Assembly (NCBI GenBank): GCA_037951165.1
Contig: JBBDHG010000008.1
Location: 7,966,001 to 8,030,000, forward strand
Length of the DNA: 64,000 nt
Source of the DNA: Lophius americanus
Lineage: Eukaryota > Chordata > Actinopteri > Lophiiformes > Lophiidae
Direction: 5' to 3'
Shown here one piece after another: positions 1 to 11,639 of the stretch. The first letter of the stretch is position 1. The number at the start of each line of letters is the position of its first letter. The notes beneath the pieces were generated by a model. The model made no database searches. It was not told the origin of the DNA and worked only from the letters and a program-made list of their open reading frames with translations. The translations under genes and the position numbers were made by a program.

Positions 1-38
1 CAAAGGTGTTTATGAAAAGAGGTTTCATGCCCCATAGG

Positions 39-188
39 CATACAGCAGCGCAGGTTATCATGCATCAGAAGCATGGCTCAGCACAATTTATCATGCTTCA
101 AAAGCATGCAGCAGCACAGGTCATCGTGTGTTACAAGCGTGCAGCAGCACAGGTCATCATGCGTCACAGGCGGCAGCAGCACTCATAG
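39..188 (+). repeat. 33-bp minisatellite (about 4.5 units)
   Basis: Four consecutive 33-bp units start at 39, 72, 105 and 138, followed by a partial fifth from 171. The core is a CAGCAGCACAGGTCATCATG-like block. Because 33 is divisible by three, one frame stays open and reads as an 11-residue repeat with an AAQVIM-like core. A stop at 186-188 ends that frame. Units differ by several substitutions, so the array is not freshly homogenised. It may start to the left of the window edge. It is probably a non-coding minisatellite; nothing supports an exon beyond the open frame. Confidence 0.8.
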
Positions 189-589
189 GTATGCTGCAAC
201 ACTGGCGATTATGAGAAGAGGCCCAGGCGTCACAGGTTGACATTACAGCTTCATCTTACTTCAGATTCTTCTGATATCGTTGTTGCTCACTATCTCTCTA
301 CTCTCCCAGCAGATTATCTCAGCTCTGAAAATGATCTGGTCAATCTCTGGCTCATTTACACTTCTCTTTGGGGGATCTATATATTTTGATGCCGCTCAGA
401 TTAGATCACTCAGTGCGATCAGAACCCCGCCGAGCCTGAGTGCCGAAGACTTTATATTCATCATGTCGCACATTGTAATATAAATTATCCATCTTTCAAG
501 ATCTGATTGTTAAATAAACACCATTTACCATTGATTGTCTTGTCTTCCCCGATTGATATAGTTTTTCAGTTATTAGTTTCAGTATTTCT
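189..589. other. No gene seen
   Basis: AT-rich DNA with no recognisable repeat or gene. A short open frame at 280-483 has no recognisable domain and I treat it as chance. Confidence 0.5.
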
Positions 590-880
590 TGCCAAAAAAG
601 AGAAAAAAAGAAGCTTCCTCTTTAGCTCTATTCGTGTCGATTCATACGCACTACATTTGGACCATGTTGGACAAATGGTTTAGAGATTATGGCCCAAAAC
701 CTTTTCGAGATAAAGCTATCCCTAGTGTTCGAAGTATTCAACTGGTCTTTCCCAAACTAATTCCAGTTCTTCCTCGCATGAAGAAGGATGTGGGTGTAAA
801 ATTAAAAAATTATCCATGAAGTAGTTTTTTGGTTGTCGTGTTAACAAAAAGGGATAGAATGGCACAGGGACTTTTTTAAA
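590..880 (+). repeat. Family A dispersed repeat, partial copy
   Basis: This stretch shares a run of motifs with 3362-3602, 30480-30765 and 44880-45300. They occur in the same order: an ATTCATACGCAC-like block followed by TTTGGAC, then AGATAAAGCT, then CCAGTTCTTCCTC, then ATCCATGAAGT, then TGTTAACA. The open frame at 589-819 is the translation of this repeat and not a gene. The terminal palindrome seen in other copies is missing here, so this copy is truncated at its right end. Confidence 0.65.
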
Positions 881-1751
881 CTGTTCCTTTTGAAAGTAAA
901 TTAAACATGAATACGTCTAAAAAAATTGCTACTGGATGTAGATTTGAACACATATCCTGACCTTTTCCAAAAAAGCCAGAGATTTCTGACGACACGACAT
1001 TGTGTGACATGAAATGGCAACTTTTCTTACACTTTGCATGTTGGTACCCGAGGCTGTTTGTTGCTCTGCCGCTCTAACATTTCACATTTTCAAACTGGAG
1101 CGGAATCGCGGGAATGGGGGAGATCAACAAAAAGGTCAGCGACTCACCTTCCTACTATTGCAAAAAGTGTCAGGGAAATGATGTGGTCACCACTATGTCA
1201 TTAATTCCCATGAAAATAACAGGTTGCCAGGGAGGCTGCCACTGCCGTCTCCCCGTCCCCTCACCATCAGACAACTACAGGTCACCTGGCCTCCTTGCTG
1301 CACTGCTATTGTCTGTGGAAATTGCAAGTTGTTGCTTAAGAGGCCAGGAGAGTGACTTTAATTAAAGGCTGCAGTGACCGACTGCTGCAGGCAATCAGCA
1401 GACACCTACTTTACCTGCTGCCTCTGTCTGTCTGCTGCTCTCTCCTCTCGCTCAGGTTATTTTAGTTCCCTGCTAACAGTTAGCTTCTGCTAAAGTTGGC
1501 AATTTTGGACAGTTTGTGTCAAATGTAAGACAAGAGGAGGATAGTTCGGCGTCAACCGAGTGTCAGGAATTTTGCTACTGACATACCCAGGTGATTATTA
1601 AGAACCTCAAGTGACCTTTTATCCAGAGAACCAAAACCACTTTTACACAGGATTTAGCAACATCCAATGCCTTATGATCCATTAATTCAATAAATATTAA
1701 TCATCTCAAGAGAATGCAAAGACAAAAGCTAAAGGCTTCCGTATTCCACAG
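881..1751. other. No gene seen
   Basis: Single-copy-looking sequence. A moderately GC-rich part (about 1090-1480) has CTGCTGC and CTGTCTGTCTGCT runs but no recognisable coding or RNA feature. Exons cannot be excluded by eye, but no frame looks like a known domain. Confidence 0.4.
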
Positions 1752-2360
1752 TAGGTGGGTGTAAATGGAACATTTTTCTCCTTTCTGATTTAAACCATTC
1801 TGAATGCAATGTCGGTTGCCTGTCTACATGACTTGTGATCTTTTCTGACCCGGTGTTTACATGCATCAACTCAACTAATCGGAAACGCATTCAGATATGC
1901 GCAGATGATCCACACTCCTGTTCATAAGGTGGCGATAATGCTTTGGTGAGTGCCCTGAAGAAGAATATGCCAAAGAGGGCGTGCGCGGAACTGACTTCTC
2001 GCTCATTAAAACCGTCCAATATTTCAAAGTTGCAATGAATAAGTAACTCTCCGATGCAGACCGGTACTGTTTTGAAGTCGCCGTATTTAAAATGCGTTGC
2101 GGCGCTGAAAAAAACTTTCAGCTGGCCATGCGCAGATACAGCTCAAACAGAAAGCTTTCCGATTCAGCGTTTACATGCAGCGACTGATTATTGGAAAGGC
2201 TTTCTGAAAGGATTTAGACTACCTCCTTGCAAGGGAATGATGTCTAATTCGGAAATGTTCTTTCCATTCTGAAAGGGTTGTTTACAAGCAGCATTTTCTT
2301 TCTGATTAGACGTCTTTTCCGAATCTAATCGGAATTAGGCTGTCCATTTAAACCCACCTA
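1752..2360. mobile_element. Non-autonomous DNA transposon (MITE-like) with 18-bp TIRs
   Basis: The left end (1752-1769) reads TAGGTGGGTGTAAATGGA. The right end (2343-2360) is its reverse complement with a single mismatch. The outermost TA on both sides could be the target-site dinucleotide, which would fit Tc1/mariner-type or related superfamilies, but the superfamily is not determined. Internally the element holds repeated subterminal motifs (AATCGGAA, GTTTACATGCA, TTCTGATTAGAC variants) in both orientations, which is common in such elements. No transposase frame is present, so it would depend on a partner for mobility. Length is about 609 bp. Confidence 0.7.
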
Positions 2361-2779
2361 GTGTTTCTTATGAACCAAATAAACCAAAAATGTGCATACA
2401 TTCTAAAAGTCAGGACAGATAATTAACTTTTCCTCACACCTTAAAAATAAATCACATCCAAAGCTAGAATTTCTCAGTACAGTGTCTACCATCATGTGAC
2501 ACAGAATTAATGTTTAATAGGTTGCGCCAGTCAGCACAAAACACTAGAAAGAGGGGAAAAAAAGCCAAGAATATTCACTTAGCTTTTTTAGATATTTTAT
2601 TGTTATACAAAATATTGTTACGCAAATGATTGATTGTAAAAATTGACATTTAATCCAGTCTTTTTATAAATCATATCAACTCAATATGATTAAATTGAAT
2701 TATTTTGAGTTCATACATAAGAGCAATGCATGTGCACTTAGCTTTTTCTTCTCCCCGAAAAGCTCACAATGCCCTTGTT
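2361..2779. other. AT-rich spacer, no gene seen
   Basis: AT-rich DNA between the MITE-like element and a family A copy; no feature recognised. Confidence 0.45.
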
Positions 2780-3602
2780 GTACAATCAGTTCCTTTGATT
2801 GAACTCTTCAAATTAAAGGTGAATTCCAGTTTTCATAAAAAAGCTTCCCTTATGAGTAAAATATGCACTACGACAGTAAGAAATAACATACGCAAGATAG
2901 ATCTATGGGAGTCAATTCATACGCACCAAATTGGACTAAACTGAACCAAGGGTTAGGAAGTTATGCGCAAAAGTGTTCCTTGTAAAAAAGCTCCCCCTAC
3001 TGAGTAGAATATGAATTACTAGAGTAATATTGTCAAGCTGGCACCACAATTAGGATCCACAAGCACGACTAATACAACGTCTGGTGAATAAAGTCTTTAC
3101 TCATAAGGGCAGGCAAACAATAACCGAGGGAGCAGGCAAAAATACAAGGTTTCTTACAAGCAGAGATCAGAACCATGGAACACTAGGAATTACGCTGGAT
3201 AGGTTGGCACAATGGAACAACACGATCTGGCACAGGTGGGAAGGGGAGCACAGCTTAAATACACTGACGCAGAGTCTTAACAGGACGCAGGTTTTAACAA
3301 TCAAGGGCGGAGAAGCAATCAGGAAACCATATGACAACAAAACTAATTACAAGGCATGACAAATATATTATAAATATATAAGCTAGATCTCCAAACTTTG
3401 GCGGATAAAGCTACCCGTAGTGTTGTAAACATAAAGCCGATGTTTTCCAAAATCAATCCAGTTCTTTCACCGACTAAGGTATATGTGGGTATAAAATTTG
3501 AAAATGATCCATGTAACAGCATTTGAGTTATCATGTTAACACAAAGGATCCACGTCAGCATGCGAGGCGGCGGCAGTGAAGGTTACATAATATCCCCGAC
3601 TT
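2780..3602 (+). repeat. Family A dispersed repeat, copy split by a solo LTR
   Basis: The copy starts near TTGTACAATCAGTTCC (2797 on), has two AAAAAAGCTTCC/AAAAAAGCTCCC-type unit starts and the GTCAATTCATACGCACCAAA block, and is interrupted at 3031-3361. It resumes at 3362 with ATATATTATAAATATA then CTAGATCTCC, as expected from uninterrupted copies. It ends with TGTTAACACAAAGGATCC and a palindromic terminus around ATAATATCCCCGACTTTT (3570-3596). This is the clearest proof that family A is older than the LTR family inserted into it. Confidence 0.7.
3031..3361 (+). mobile_element. Solo LTR (family B), copy 1, with 5-bp TSD
   Basis: The 331-bp block starts TGTCAAGCTGGCACC and ends GGCATGACA, so it has TG...CA ends with a TGTCA/TGACA terminal inversion. 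It is flanked by a perfect 5-bp duplication AATAT (3026-3030 and 3362-3366). A second copy at 34333-34601 has its own, different 5-bp duplication. TG...CA ends and 5-bp duplications are typical of Ty3/Gypsy-type and some retroviral LTRs. An AATAAA lies near the left end (3088-3093). There is no internal region, so it is a solo LTR formed by LTR-LTR recombination. Orientation is arbitrary. Confidence 0.8.
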
Positions 3603-3751
3603 TTTGGGAATATAATTAATCATGTTATTAAATTTATTCACAATGAGTCGTCATGAGAGAAGATTAATGTGACCATTTTCATTACATTTATTCAATAAGT
3701 CATGCAATAGGTTTGTTTTTCTAGTGCACACACTTCCAATGCCCACTCACA

Positions 3752-4400
3752 TCACTTTAATGTTTGCTCTAGTATTACAGCTAAGAAATTACTCAGAGAC
3801 TGGAGAATCTCATGGAATTTAAAAAGACATCGCAAACTCACTAATGCAAAATTTTTTGGAAGAACTTTCTCCTTCTTTCTCGCTTGATGGAATACCTTTA
3901 AAACATCCACTATTGCCAAAAATGAATCTGTGTGTGGGCAAACATAGTCTTTTTTCATAGTCATTGTTCACCTCAGTCATGCTTTTAAATCCGAGGAGTC
4001 TGAAATTGCATCTGGCAACGTATCAAGCTGTTTGCCAAGACCGACAAGTAAAAATCTCTCTTGTACATTTGCCGGGGAAAGTCTAATTTTCATCTTCAGA
4101 TGAAATCATACGCTCCAGCATTGCACACGGAGGTCTTTCTGCTCCAATTTCTGCTCTACAGTGGCTAGTTTTGCATAAATGTTATGCTGCTTTGGCAACA
4201 CAGAAGGATCTGTAAGGTCTTTCAAGCCCTTCAACACTTTCTTGGACAAATCATTAAAGGCATGATCTGACCTTTATCATTGAATAAAGCTCTGAATAAA
4301 AGCCATAGCTTTCTGTAATAATATGTTTACAGGCTGTAGGGTCCTTGACAGCCGCTCAGTGGGAGAAAAACGAACAAACACGAGGTGCTGGCGATTCAAT
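3752..4400 (-). pseudogene. Unrecognised decayed protein-coding remnant
   Basis: Read on the minus strand from about 4400 to 3752, one frame stays coding-like for over 200 codons and is broken by only about five stops (two adjacent at 4274-4279, one near 4105, two at 3968-3979). The last 70 codons (3752-3964) are fully open. The predicted peptide is rich in Lys, Leu and Gln and has amphipathic stretches such as KKVLKGLKDL and VEQKLEQKDL. I do not recognise a family. The pattern (one frame, a few stops, no frameshift) suggests a former exon of a mobile element or a processed pseudogene. It could also be chance. Confidence 0.35.
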
Positions 4401-4599
4401 GAATTTTTTAACATTTGTTGAGTTATGTTTAGTTCATTTTTGCTATTTTGATTTCAGACTGTCCCCCTCCTCTTGGGAGTGACTTGCTGCCTTAAGCAAA
4501 GGAGTTAAAGTGTTTTGGTGTCTACTTCTTGTGCGGTAGGAAAATGTGCCGGGAGATGGACAGGGGTTTAGGTCCGTCATCAGCAATGATTAGGTGCAT

Positions 4600-4995
4600 C
4601 GGTCTGTTGTGGGGAAGAATGAGCTGAGTTCTTCACCTTACCGGTTCTCAATTTACCGGTCTATCTACGTTTCAATCCTCACCTTGACTCCTGAGCTGTG
4701 GGTAGTGACCAAAAGAATGAGGTTGAGAATACAAGCGGCTGAAATGAGCTTTCTTCTTAGGATGGGTGGGCTTAGCCGTAGAGAATACGGTTCGGAACTC
4801 GGACATCCAGACCAGCCAGACCCAGAAGTCGCTGGAATGGAGGAAATTTATATTTCATCTGTCCTGGTAACGCCTCGGGATGCCGCAGGAAGAGCTGTTG
4901 AGTGTTGCTGGAGAGAGGGATGTCAAAAATCCCTTTAAATTCTGCTGCCGTTGCTACTCGACCCCAGATAAGCAGAAGAAAATGGATGGATTAAT
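4600..4995 (+). mobile_element. RTE/Rex3-like LINE, 3' end fragment
   Basis: The + strand encodes the C-terminal region typical of fish RTE-type (Rex3-like) reverse transcriptases: ELWVVTKRMRLRIQAAEMSF around 4692-4751, then a degraded GLSRREYGSELGH segment. It ends in AGATAAGCAGAAGAAAATGG followed by ATGGAT-type repeats (4969-4995), the usual 3' tail of this family. Only the last ~400 bp is present, a 5'-truncated insertion as expected from target-primed reverse transcription. Internal deletions separate it from a functional C-terminus. Family name is from memory. Confidence 0.8.
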
Positions 4996-7900
4996 GGATT
5001 TTGGAGGGATCCCAATGAATGGATCTTGTATAGGCATGCTCACCTACTAAGGTGTCCAGAGTGAGCCAAACTTCCATTTTCTGTTGATGTTAAGTCGGTC
5101 ATGTCCTGGTGCCAAGATTTGGTGTCTGGTTACCTTATTACAGAGCCCAGCGATCCAGCATCCCAAAGCCATTCATCTTTGAACAATCAAAGTTTCAACG
5201 AACATGTTTAATCAGAAAACATGTCTCATCAGCAAAATGCACGGTTTTGCTCTGCTGTCTGTTGTGTATGGGTGAATAAGTCTTCTAGACACAGACATTA
5301 GGATACTACATCATCTGATTTTAGGTTGGTTGTATTTCTCTGACACTAGTGGAATTTTGGTCCATATATGTTGCATGAATCAATCAATGCAAAATTTTCA
5401 TTTGTATTATCCGGCACAGATTTGTGATAATTTGAAGCTTTCGATTGACATTGGATGTGCTATTTACTGTGACAGTACATATTTTAGGGCAACCTTTCTT
5501 CAATACTTTTGACTTAACTTAACCTTTTAGTTTGAGGAGTTAATTTATGGGGATTTCTTGCCCAATCCACGGGATTGCGGATTATCACGAACACACCCTT
5601 GCTGTTGTTGATGACAGCATAGGCCTCATCTGAATTTAGGCATGTCAGTTTTTTTTCTTCAATAAAAAAGGAGTTAAAACAAACTGGGAAAACCTTATTT
5701 TGAGTGGAAGTACACGACAACAAAACTCCAGTGTCGATTTAATGATTCAAATAGTTGTTTTTAATAGTTTTAGTAGTAACTCTATGCAGTAGTTTTCATC
5801 TGTTTCTTCTACACTGGTTTCTTCACTTTTTTTATTTGCAGCATCTGTCACAATGTCTACCTCAGACTCCACTCTCTCTCTTTTGTCTTCTTTCAGACCT
5901 CTCTCTCTTTTTCTTTCACTCGCTATCCTTCTGTGGGTGTTTGTGTGTGTGTTGGATTGATTGTACCTCAGGTTACATATTCTGTCCACATTTCTGTTCT
6001 CAGCCACTCTCCTTCACATTCGTCTCTGGAGTGCCCGCCGACCGTGGGCTATTACTGTCTCATTAAAGGGAGGCTGGGGAGACACTGGCCTGATAAATCA
6101 ATCAAACTTCCTCTCGCTGTGCCAGAAGGGAGATGGATCGAGATGGATTTTGTCCCTGTGAGAGAATATCCCAGGGTGCACCTCTTCCAAATGGTGTCAG
6201 AAGGTGTATATGCTGAGGCAGCACACAGTGTCAAACAAAAGAAGCGTTTCTATTTTCATACATTTAGTGGATTACACTGGCAGCTGAGGCACAGCCTGTG
6301 CTTTCATTATGTTGTCTCTCACATACTGAACATGCACCGTGCTCAAAGAAAAAGAAGTAATTATACATAAATAACTGCTGTCATTTGAATGCTATTCCCA
6401 GCCTAGTTTACTTCTGCTAGTGGTTGTCACGTTAATTTATTCAACAATTAAAAGAATGCATACAATGACGATCCTAGACTGTGGTATGTTCAGGCAAAGA
6501 GAGATAAGGCATTTTTAAGTGGCCCATACTAAGTGATTTTTGGAATTCAAACTAAGTCCACATGTACCTGCAGGTTTTTCAAAACAGAGATTTTCTCCCT
6601 CTTGATTATGAAAGTAATCCTGACCACCCATAGACAGATATAAAAGTACCTCCATCCACAACAGATCGCTCACTTGGACTGGCAAGAGCTGTCAATAGTT
6701 TGCCGAGCGCAATGCCTCGTGCACACGGATCAACTAGAGGAGAGATTCTTGTATATATTGTGTTTTACTGCAATAGCTCATATTTTACTAATTATAGAGA
6801 GCTTTTTAAAATCACTGTTTTTTTTGGATATAACTTCCTAATCCTTTTTCCAAGTTAGACAAAATTTGCTATATGTATATGAATCAAATCAATCTTACTC
6901 TCTAGTGGGAGCTTCTTATTCCTCTTTTTTTCCTTTTTTTTTTTTACAAAAGAATTTCTGACTTTCCGTTAATTGGCCTAGTTTACACCACATTTGATGC
7001 ACAGGAATCCACTCAAGGAGGTTTATATATAATATTTTACTTGGAAAAATTGTTTTGTTTTGGGTTTGCTTTACAGAAAATATTTGGGATAAAATTCACA
7101 TATAATTTTAGGAGTTCATTCTTGTACAGATGACAGCATAGGCCAAGATTTCATTGTTTTATTTTGAGCCCTGGAGAAAAATCTCTTTCTATTACTATTT
7201 CTATTACTTCAAATCCCAGTCTGGACCCCTGCACTTAGTTGTATTCCGTAAGAAAAATTATGAATAGAATATTAACTGAAATAGTAAAATACACAGAACA
7301 CTTATGGATGTGTCCCTTTTCTTTAAATTTGGTGCAACTTCTCAATTTATCCTGTTGACAAACAAACCTACCAACGATCAGACACAGTAGATAACAAAAC
7401 CTTGTTTGTGTTGATAACACCATCAATAACAGTGTTTAGCCTAAGCGTTAGTTGTTGTTTTTTCATTTCCTCATGTTCCTAAGCTGCCGTTCAGTCCCGA
7501 CATGACCAGATGTGACAGGTTGCTGCAGACACAAGTGGCTCCTGTCAAACTGCAAATGAGGAAAAGTAAACAGGTAAAATACGACATCCATGCAACAGTA
7601 AACATGACGTTCACCTGATTTGATGAAGCCCCTGTCAGAGCCAATCTGGAACGAGTGCGTCTAGAAGGCAGAGAAAGAGCAGCACATGCTCTCGTTTGTG
7701 AACATTCAAAATGATTAAAGAACAGACTCTCCTGCCTATTTTACTTATCATATTGATGTCAGTCAGTAAGCTCAAGTCTCATCTATTTTAATTGTGGGAA
7801 AATCCAGAACCATGATGTGAAGATTCAGCATCCTATTCCAAGATTGTGATTCTTACTGATCATGAAAGGCACAATCAAATGTTACTTTGCCAGGAGATGT

Positions 7901-10223
7901 TGCTCATAGACTTTCAATTTGCAGCTGCTTGCCTTGTCGGTCCGGATTCTTTTTTATTTGACAGCAGAAGAAACAGTTTGCATTATAAGATTGAGGAGTA
8001 CATTTGGCTCACTCAACAAATGAATTGCACTCAGGTGTGTTCCATGTGGTTGGTACAGCTCGGTAGTCAGTTATTAATTTGACTGGACATTAGTGCCTAA
8101 ATTCATCTGCGCATAATTCTGTGTGTGAAAGTGAAAAAAACAAATCTGTATTCAAATTTGCAAATGAGATTTGAACATATGTATCTCTTCCGCATACTGT
8201 AAGCAGAGGCAGATGGCTCTCAAGCTTCCAGACTTACCATCATGACTTTGTTGACCTCCTTGAGGAGAGGTAGTTGATTATACACAAAGACTAATGTCCA
8301 TTGTCGCAGACAGCCCTGAATTTTTAAATATCCAACTAAAAACTGCAGAAGGCATTTACTTCAAACTTTGTTGCATCATCATTGACACAGTTGGCACCCA
8401 AGCATGATAGCACTATTACTTGTCCTAAAGACAAGAAGCTGGAGAAAACGTTTTAACTCACACATGTTACACACACCGGTTTTTACTCTGCAAGTCATGA
8501 TAAGATCATGTTTTTGTGGTTATGTGTCGTAAACATGATTAAATAATGCACTACAAAGACGCTTCGTATCCTTCAGCAAGTTTGGTAAAAAAATGTTTAA
8601 ATGTTAAAATGACTCAGAAGTTTTTGATACTTGACATGTATATATTTATTGGCTAAGGTAGATGGTAATATTGACCAAAAAAAAAAATCCTCTTTTAAAG
8701 GCATCCTCAAAAGAAACTGACCTAACAAAACCACCAGGCCACAGATTCACAAGATATTTTAAAATAGTTGTGAAGTGGTGAATTTTTGAGCAGACGATCT
8801 TTGTTTTTGTTTTTATTTTCAGTAGCAGTATTTATATTTTACCTTTATTTTTTGGACTCTGGGAAAAAAATAAGACATCTAGGTTGAAAGAGCTAGCATA
8901 AATACTTTAAAACCTTCAGAAATCCTGTCTTAAAAAAAGGCTGACAGCTGTCAGTTGTTTCAGTCATCCATCAGAGTACCAACATAAACTTCAATCCATC
9001 TATTGGCCCAAAGCTACTAATGAGACTCATCAATCAGATCCAATCATTCTACACAATCACTATAATTAATGCTTACAGCATATTTCTAACATCATGTCGG
9101 CTTATAAACGAGCCGACATTTTAAGTGAAAAGAACACATTGGATGTACAATACAACCGATGATGTCATTACAATTTTTATCCTGTTACGTTAAGCCTGTA
9201 GAGAACGTGGGGTGGTAGTAATGGCATCTATGATGGCTTTGTTCCAGTATTTATAGAAGAAAAAATATTAATAGTTCCAGCTGTTTGACAAGATAAAATA
9301 CTCTGTGTGAAAAGGGTCAATGGACTTCTTGCACAGCAGATATTTTGACTCACAGCAGGAAACGCAGGTGGACCTAATAACAGTTATGAAAACTCTGTTC
9401 CATTAAGTACACCTGTCACGCCATTTTTCACACGCGGCTCTGCATCAGCAGGAGCACCGAGTTAGTCTAGTCACCAAGAATGGCCTTCATGGAATTCCAG
9501 CTTCAGTTTAAGATCATGTTTGATCTGTTTCAGACTTAATCATCTGTGCGTATTGCAGAAATGTTGGGTTTCTGGGTGACATTATTGTTAAAGTGGATGG
9601 GAACTGTAAGGTTGTCTAAAAAGCTTCACTTTAAATTGTGCTGACTTTCTACATTTTTATTGTTTATTGTTTTGATATGACTATGTAGTCAAATGTGTGC
9701 TGGTTCTCGTGATGTTAATGTGGAAACTAATAGAGATTCTCTCAGGTTCAGGAAGGTCCAGAGTATATGCTGAGTCCCATGCAAACTGCCTCAGAAGTTC
9801 TCATTTTAAATTTGCTCCAAAAAATTCTTAGGAAGGCAGACAGTGGCAGTTTTCTCTCTTGCTTTAAGTTACATTTTTTGTACACACTCAGCAACTTCTT
9901 GGGATGCTGACGATTTGATTGTTCTAACAATATCATCCATAGTCTTTTGCTCACACTCGTATTCTTCCAGTGGTGCTTCAAGTGACAAATTGCTGTGTAT
10001 CATTTTCTGGCCCCAGATCTGGCTACACACAGTTGATGTTGATTGGAGGTCCACTCACTGTTCTGATTAGTCAATTCATGTTGAGCTATTTCAGGGAATT
10101 TGGACGTAAAATTTGTCATTGATCCACTTTTCCTACTAGAAGTAGGAATGGTGTTCCACCCCATTCGAAAACAATACTCCATAACAAGCAGGGACATGGT
10201 CCGCACCTACAGAAATACCACAA
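4996..10223. other. Long stretch without assigned genes
   Basis: About 5.2 kb of mostly AT-rich, single-copy-looking DNA. A T- and CTCTCT-rich patch lies near 5860-5920. Open frames at 5933-6370 and 7846-8082 show no domain. At 9748-10206 the minus strand has three short overlapping frames with coding-like composition, but I cannot assign them. A 9-bp inverted repeat (ATGTCGGCT at 9094-9102, its complement at 9111-9119) could form a small hairpin. No RNA gene was recognised. Confidence 0.4.
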
Positions 10224-10985
10224 CAAGGGGATTAATTACCTCCGCCAGGGAAGGAGGTTTTGTTTTTTCCCCCCTGTGTGTTCGTTTGTGTGTTTGTGAC
10301 CAGGATTACAGAAAAAATCAAATGGATGGATTTGCACGAAATTTTACCGAGAGTCTAGACATATTCTACAGAAATGATAATTTTGTATCGTGATTATATA
10401 ATAATTTTGGTGTTTCGTATTTAAAAATAAAATAAATATAATTGTTGTTTGCTGTTTTTGTGTTTTTGTTGTAATGTCCATTAAAACCTCCACCTAGGAG
10501 GTAGGATGTCAGGTTTTCACTCCTGTGCTTTTCTTTGCGTTTGTTGGTTTGTTTGTGTGTTATTTAGCAGGAAACTTTACTGAAAAAGCACTGGACAGAA
10601 TTTCATGTAATTTTATCCAGATGTAGATTTTGGCATATTCTTGAGTTGATGAAATTTTGGTAAGATTAATTGTTAAGGAGCATTAAAAAAACAGAAAAAA
10701 CAAACAACAAGCCTTTCGGAGTACTGACATCAAAATGTGGCTATGCCCCTTTGCTACTTCAAGTCTCTTGATCTTTCTTTGGGATAGATGGGGCTCAGTT
10801 TCAACAGTTACTTTGATTTATTTGATGTTCCCTTTGGGGTTGAGCTGGGGGCTCAATGATGTGAACAGAGATGCTGAAGTGGAAGGCACAGGAGGCAATC
10901 AGCTTACTTGGCAGTCAGCAGTATGTGAGAGATTCTTAGGAGATTTTGTTGGAGTTGTCAGAAATCTTGTATACGGTAAATCTCT
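10224..10985 (+). repeat. Family C dispersed repeat ('ACCTCCGCC' type), two partial copies
   Basis: Two units share the same opening. At 10229-10260 the sequence reads ATTACCTCCGCCAGGGAAGG with a nearby GGAGGTTTTG, followed by TTTGTGTGTTTGTGACCAGG and ATGGATTTGCACGAAATTTT. At 10490-10640 it reads ACCTCCACCTAGGAGGT followed by TTTGTTGGTTTGTTTGTGTG. The later part (10840-10960: GGGCTCAATGATGTGAACAG, GGAGTTGTCAGAAAT) is repeated at 36605-36720 in another copy. The opening is a near palindrome (ACCTCC...GGAGGT). This resembles a widespread fish interspersed repeat of uncertain class. Confidence 0.65.
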
Positions 10986-11639
10986 TTTTACTCCAACAGT
11001 TCATATTTTACTCTGAAGTTGGAGCTTTTTTATGAAAAGCGCAACACTGCATTGATTTTGGGAAAGGTCTGTTGGATATATGAAACAGCTTAAATGGGTA
11101 AATACCATTGCTGTCGTGGACTGCGTGAATCTAGTTAAGCCAATCTTTCCCGACATCAGTACTGTTTTTCCAGGTTTTTACAAGTGCTATAGAATCAAAA
11201 GTTGAGGTAAATGTATTGTTAAAATTGGCTAGTAGCTTTTCTTTAGAAAAATTACCTTGGTAGTCATGCAGAGACAAAGGCACAGATAAAACTATCAGCT
11301 CAGTCAGAAACATTGGTAGCTACTGTATAAGCTGGAGTTGGGACGGTTGACTTAATTAAACTAGATTCACAGATGTCATCAGAATCTAGAGTAACGCCAA
11401 ACAACAGCAAAATGTCTGAAGTGTGACACTTTAAATTTGTGGGCCCTGGCTTCTGGTAATGGCGTTGAAGTGACCAGTTGCCTTTTTCTTCTCCCCCCCA
11501 CAATTTATTCATTGCCTATTCTTCACCTCTTCAAGCCCACACAAAGTAGTTCCAGACGACTCCCTAGTCCCCCATAATAAATCCCCAAAACTTCAAAAAC
11601 AAGACAGAATGACCCTCTACATGAAATTGGGGGGGCTAT

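Noticed and set aside
589..819. 76-codon open frame with a basic start
   Set aside because: It is the translation of a family A dispersed repeat found at several other sites with stops.
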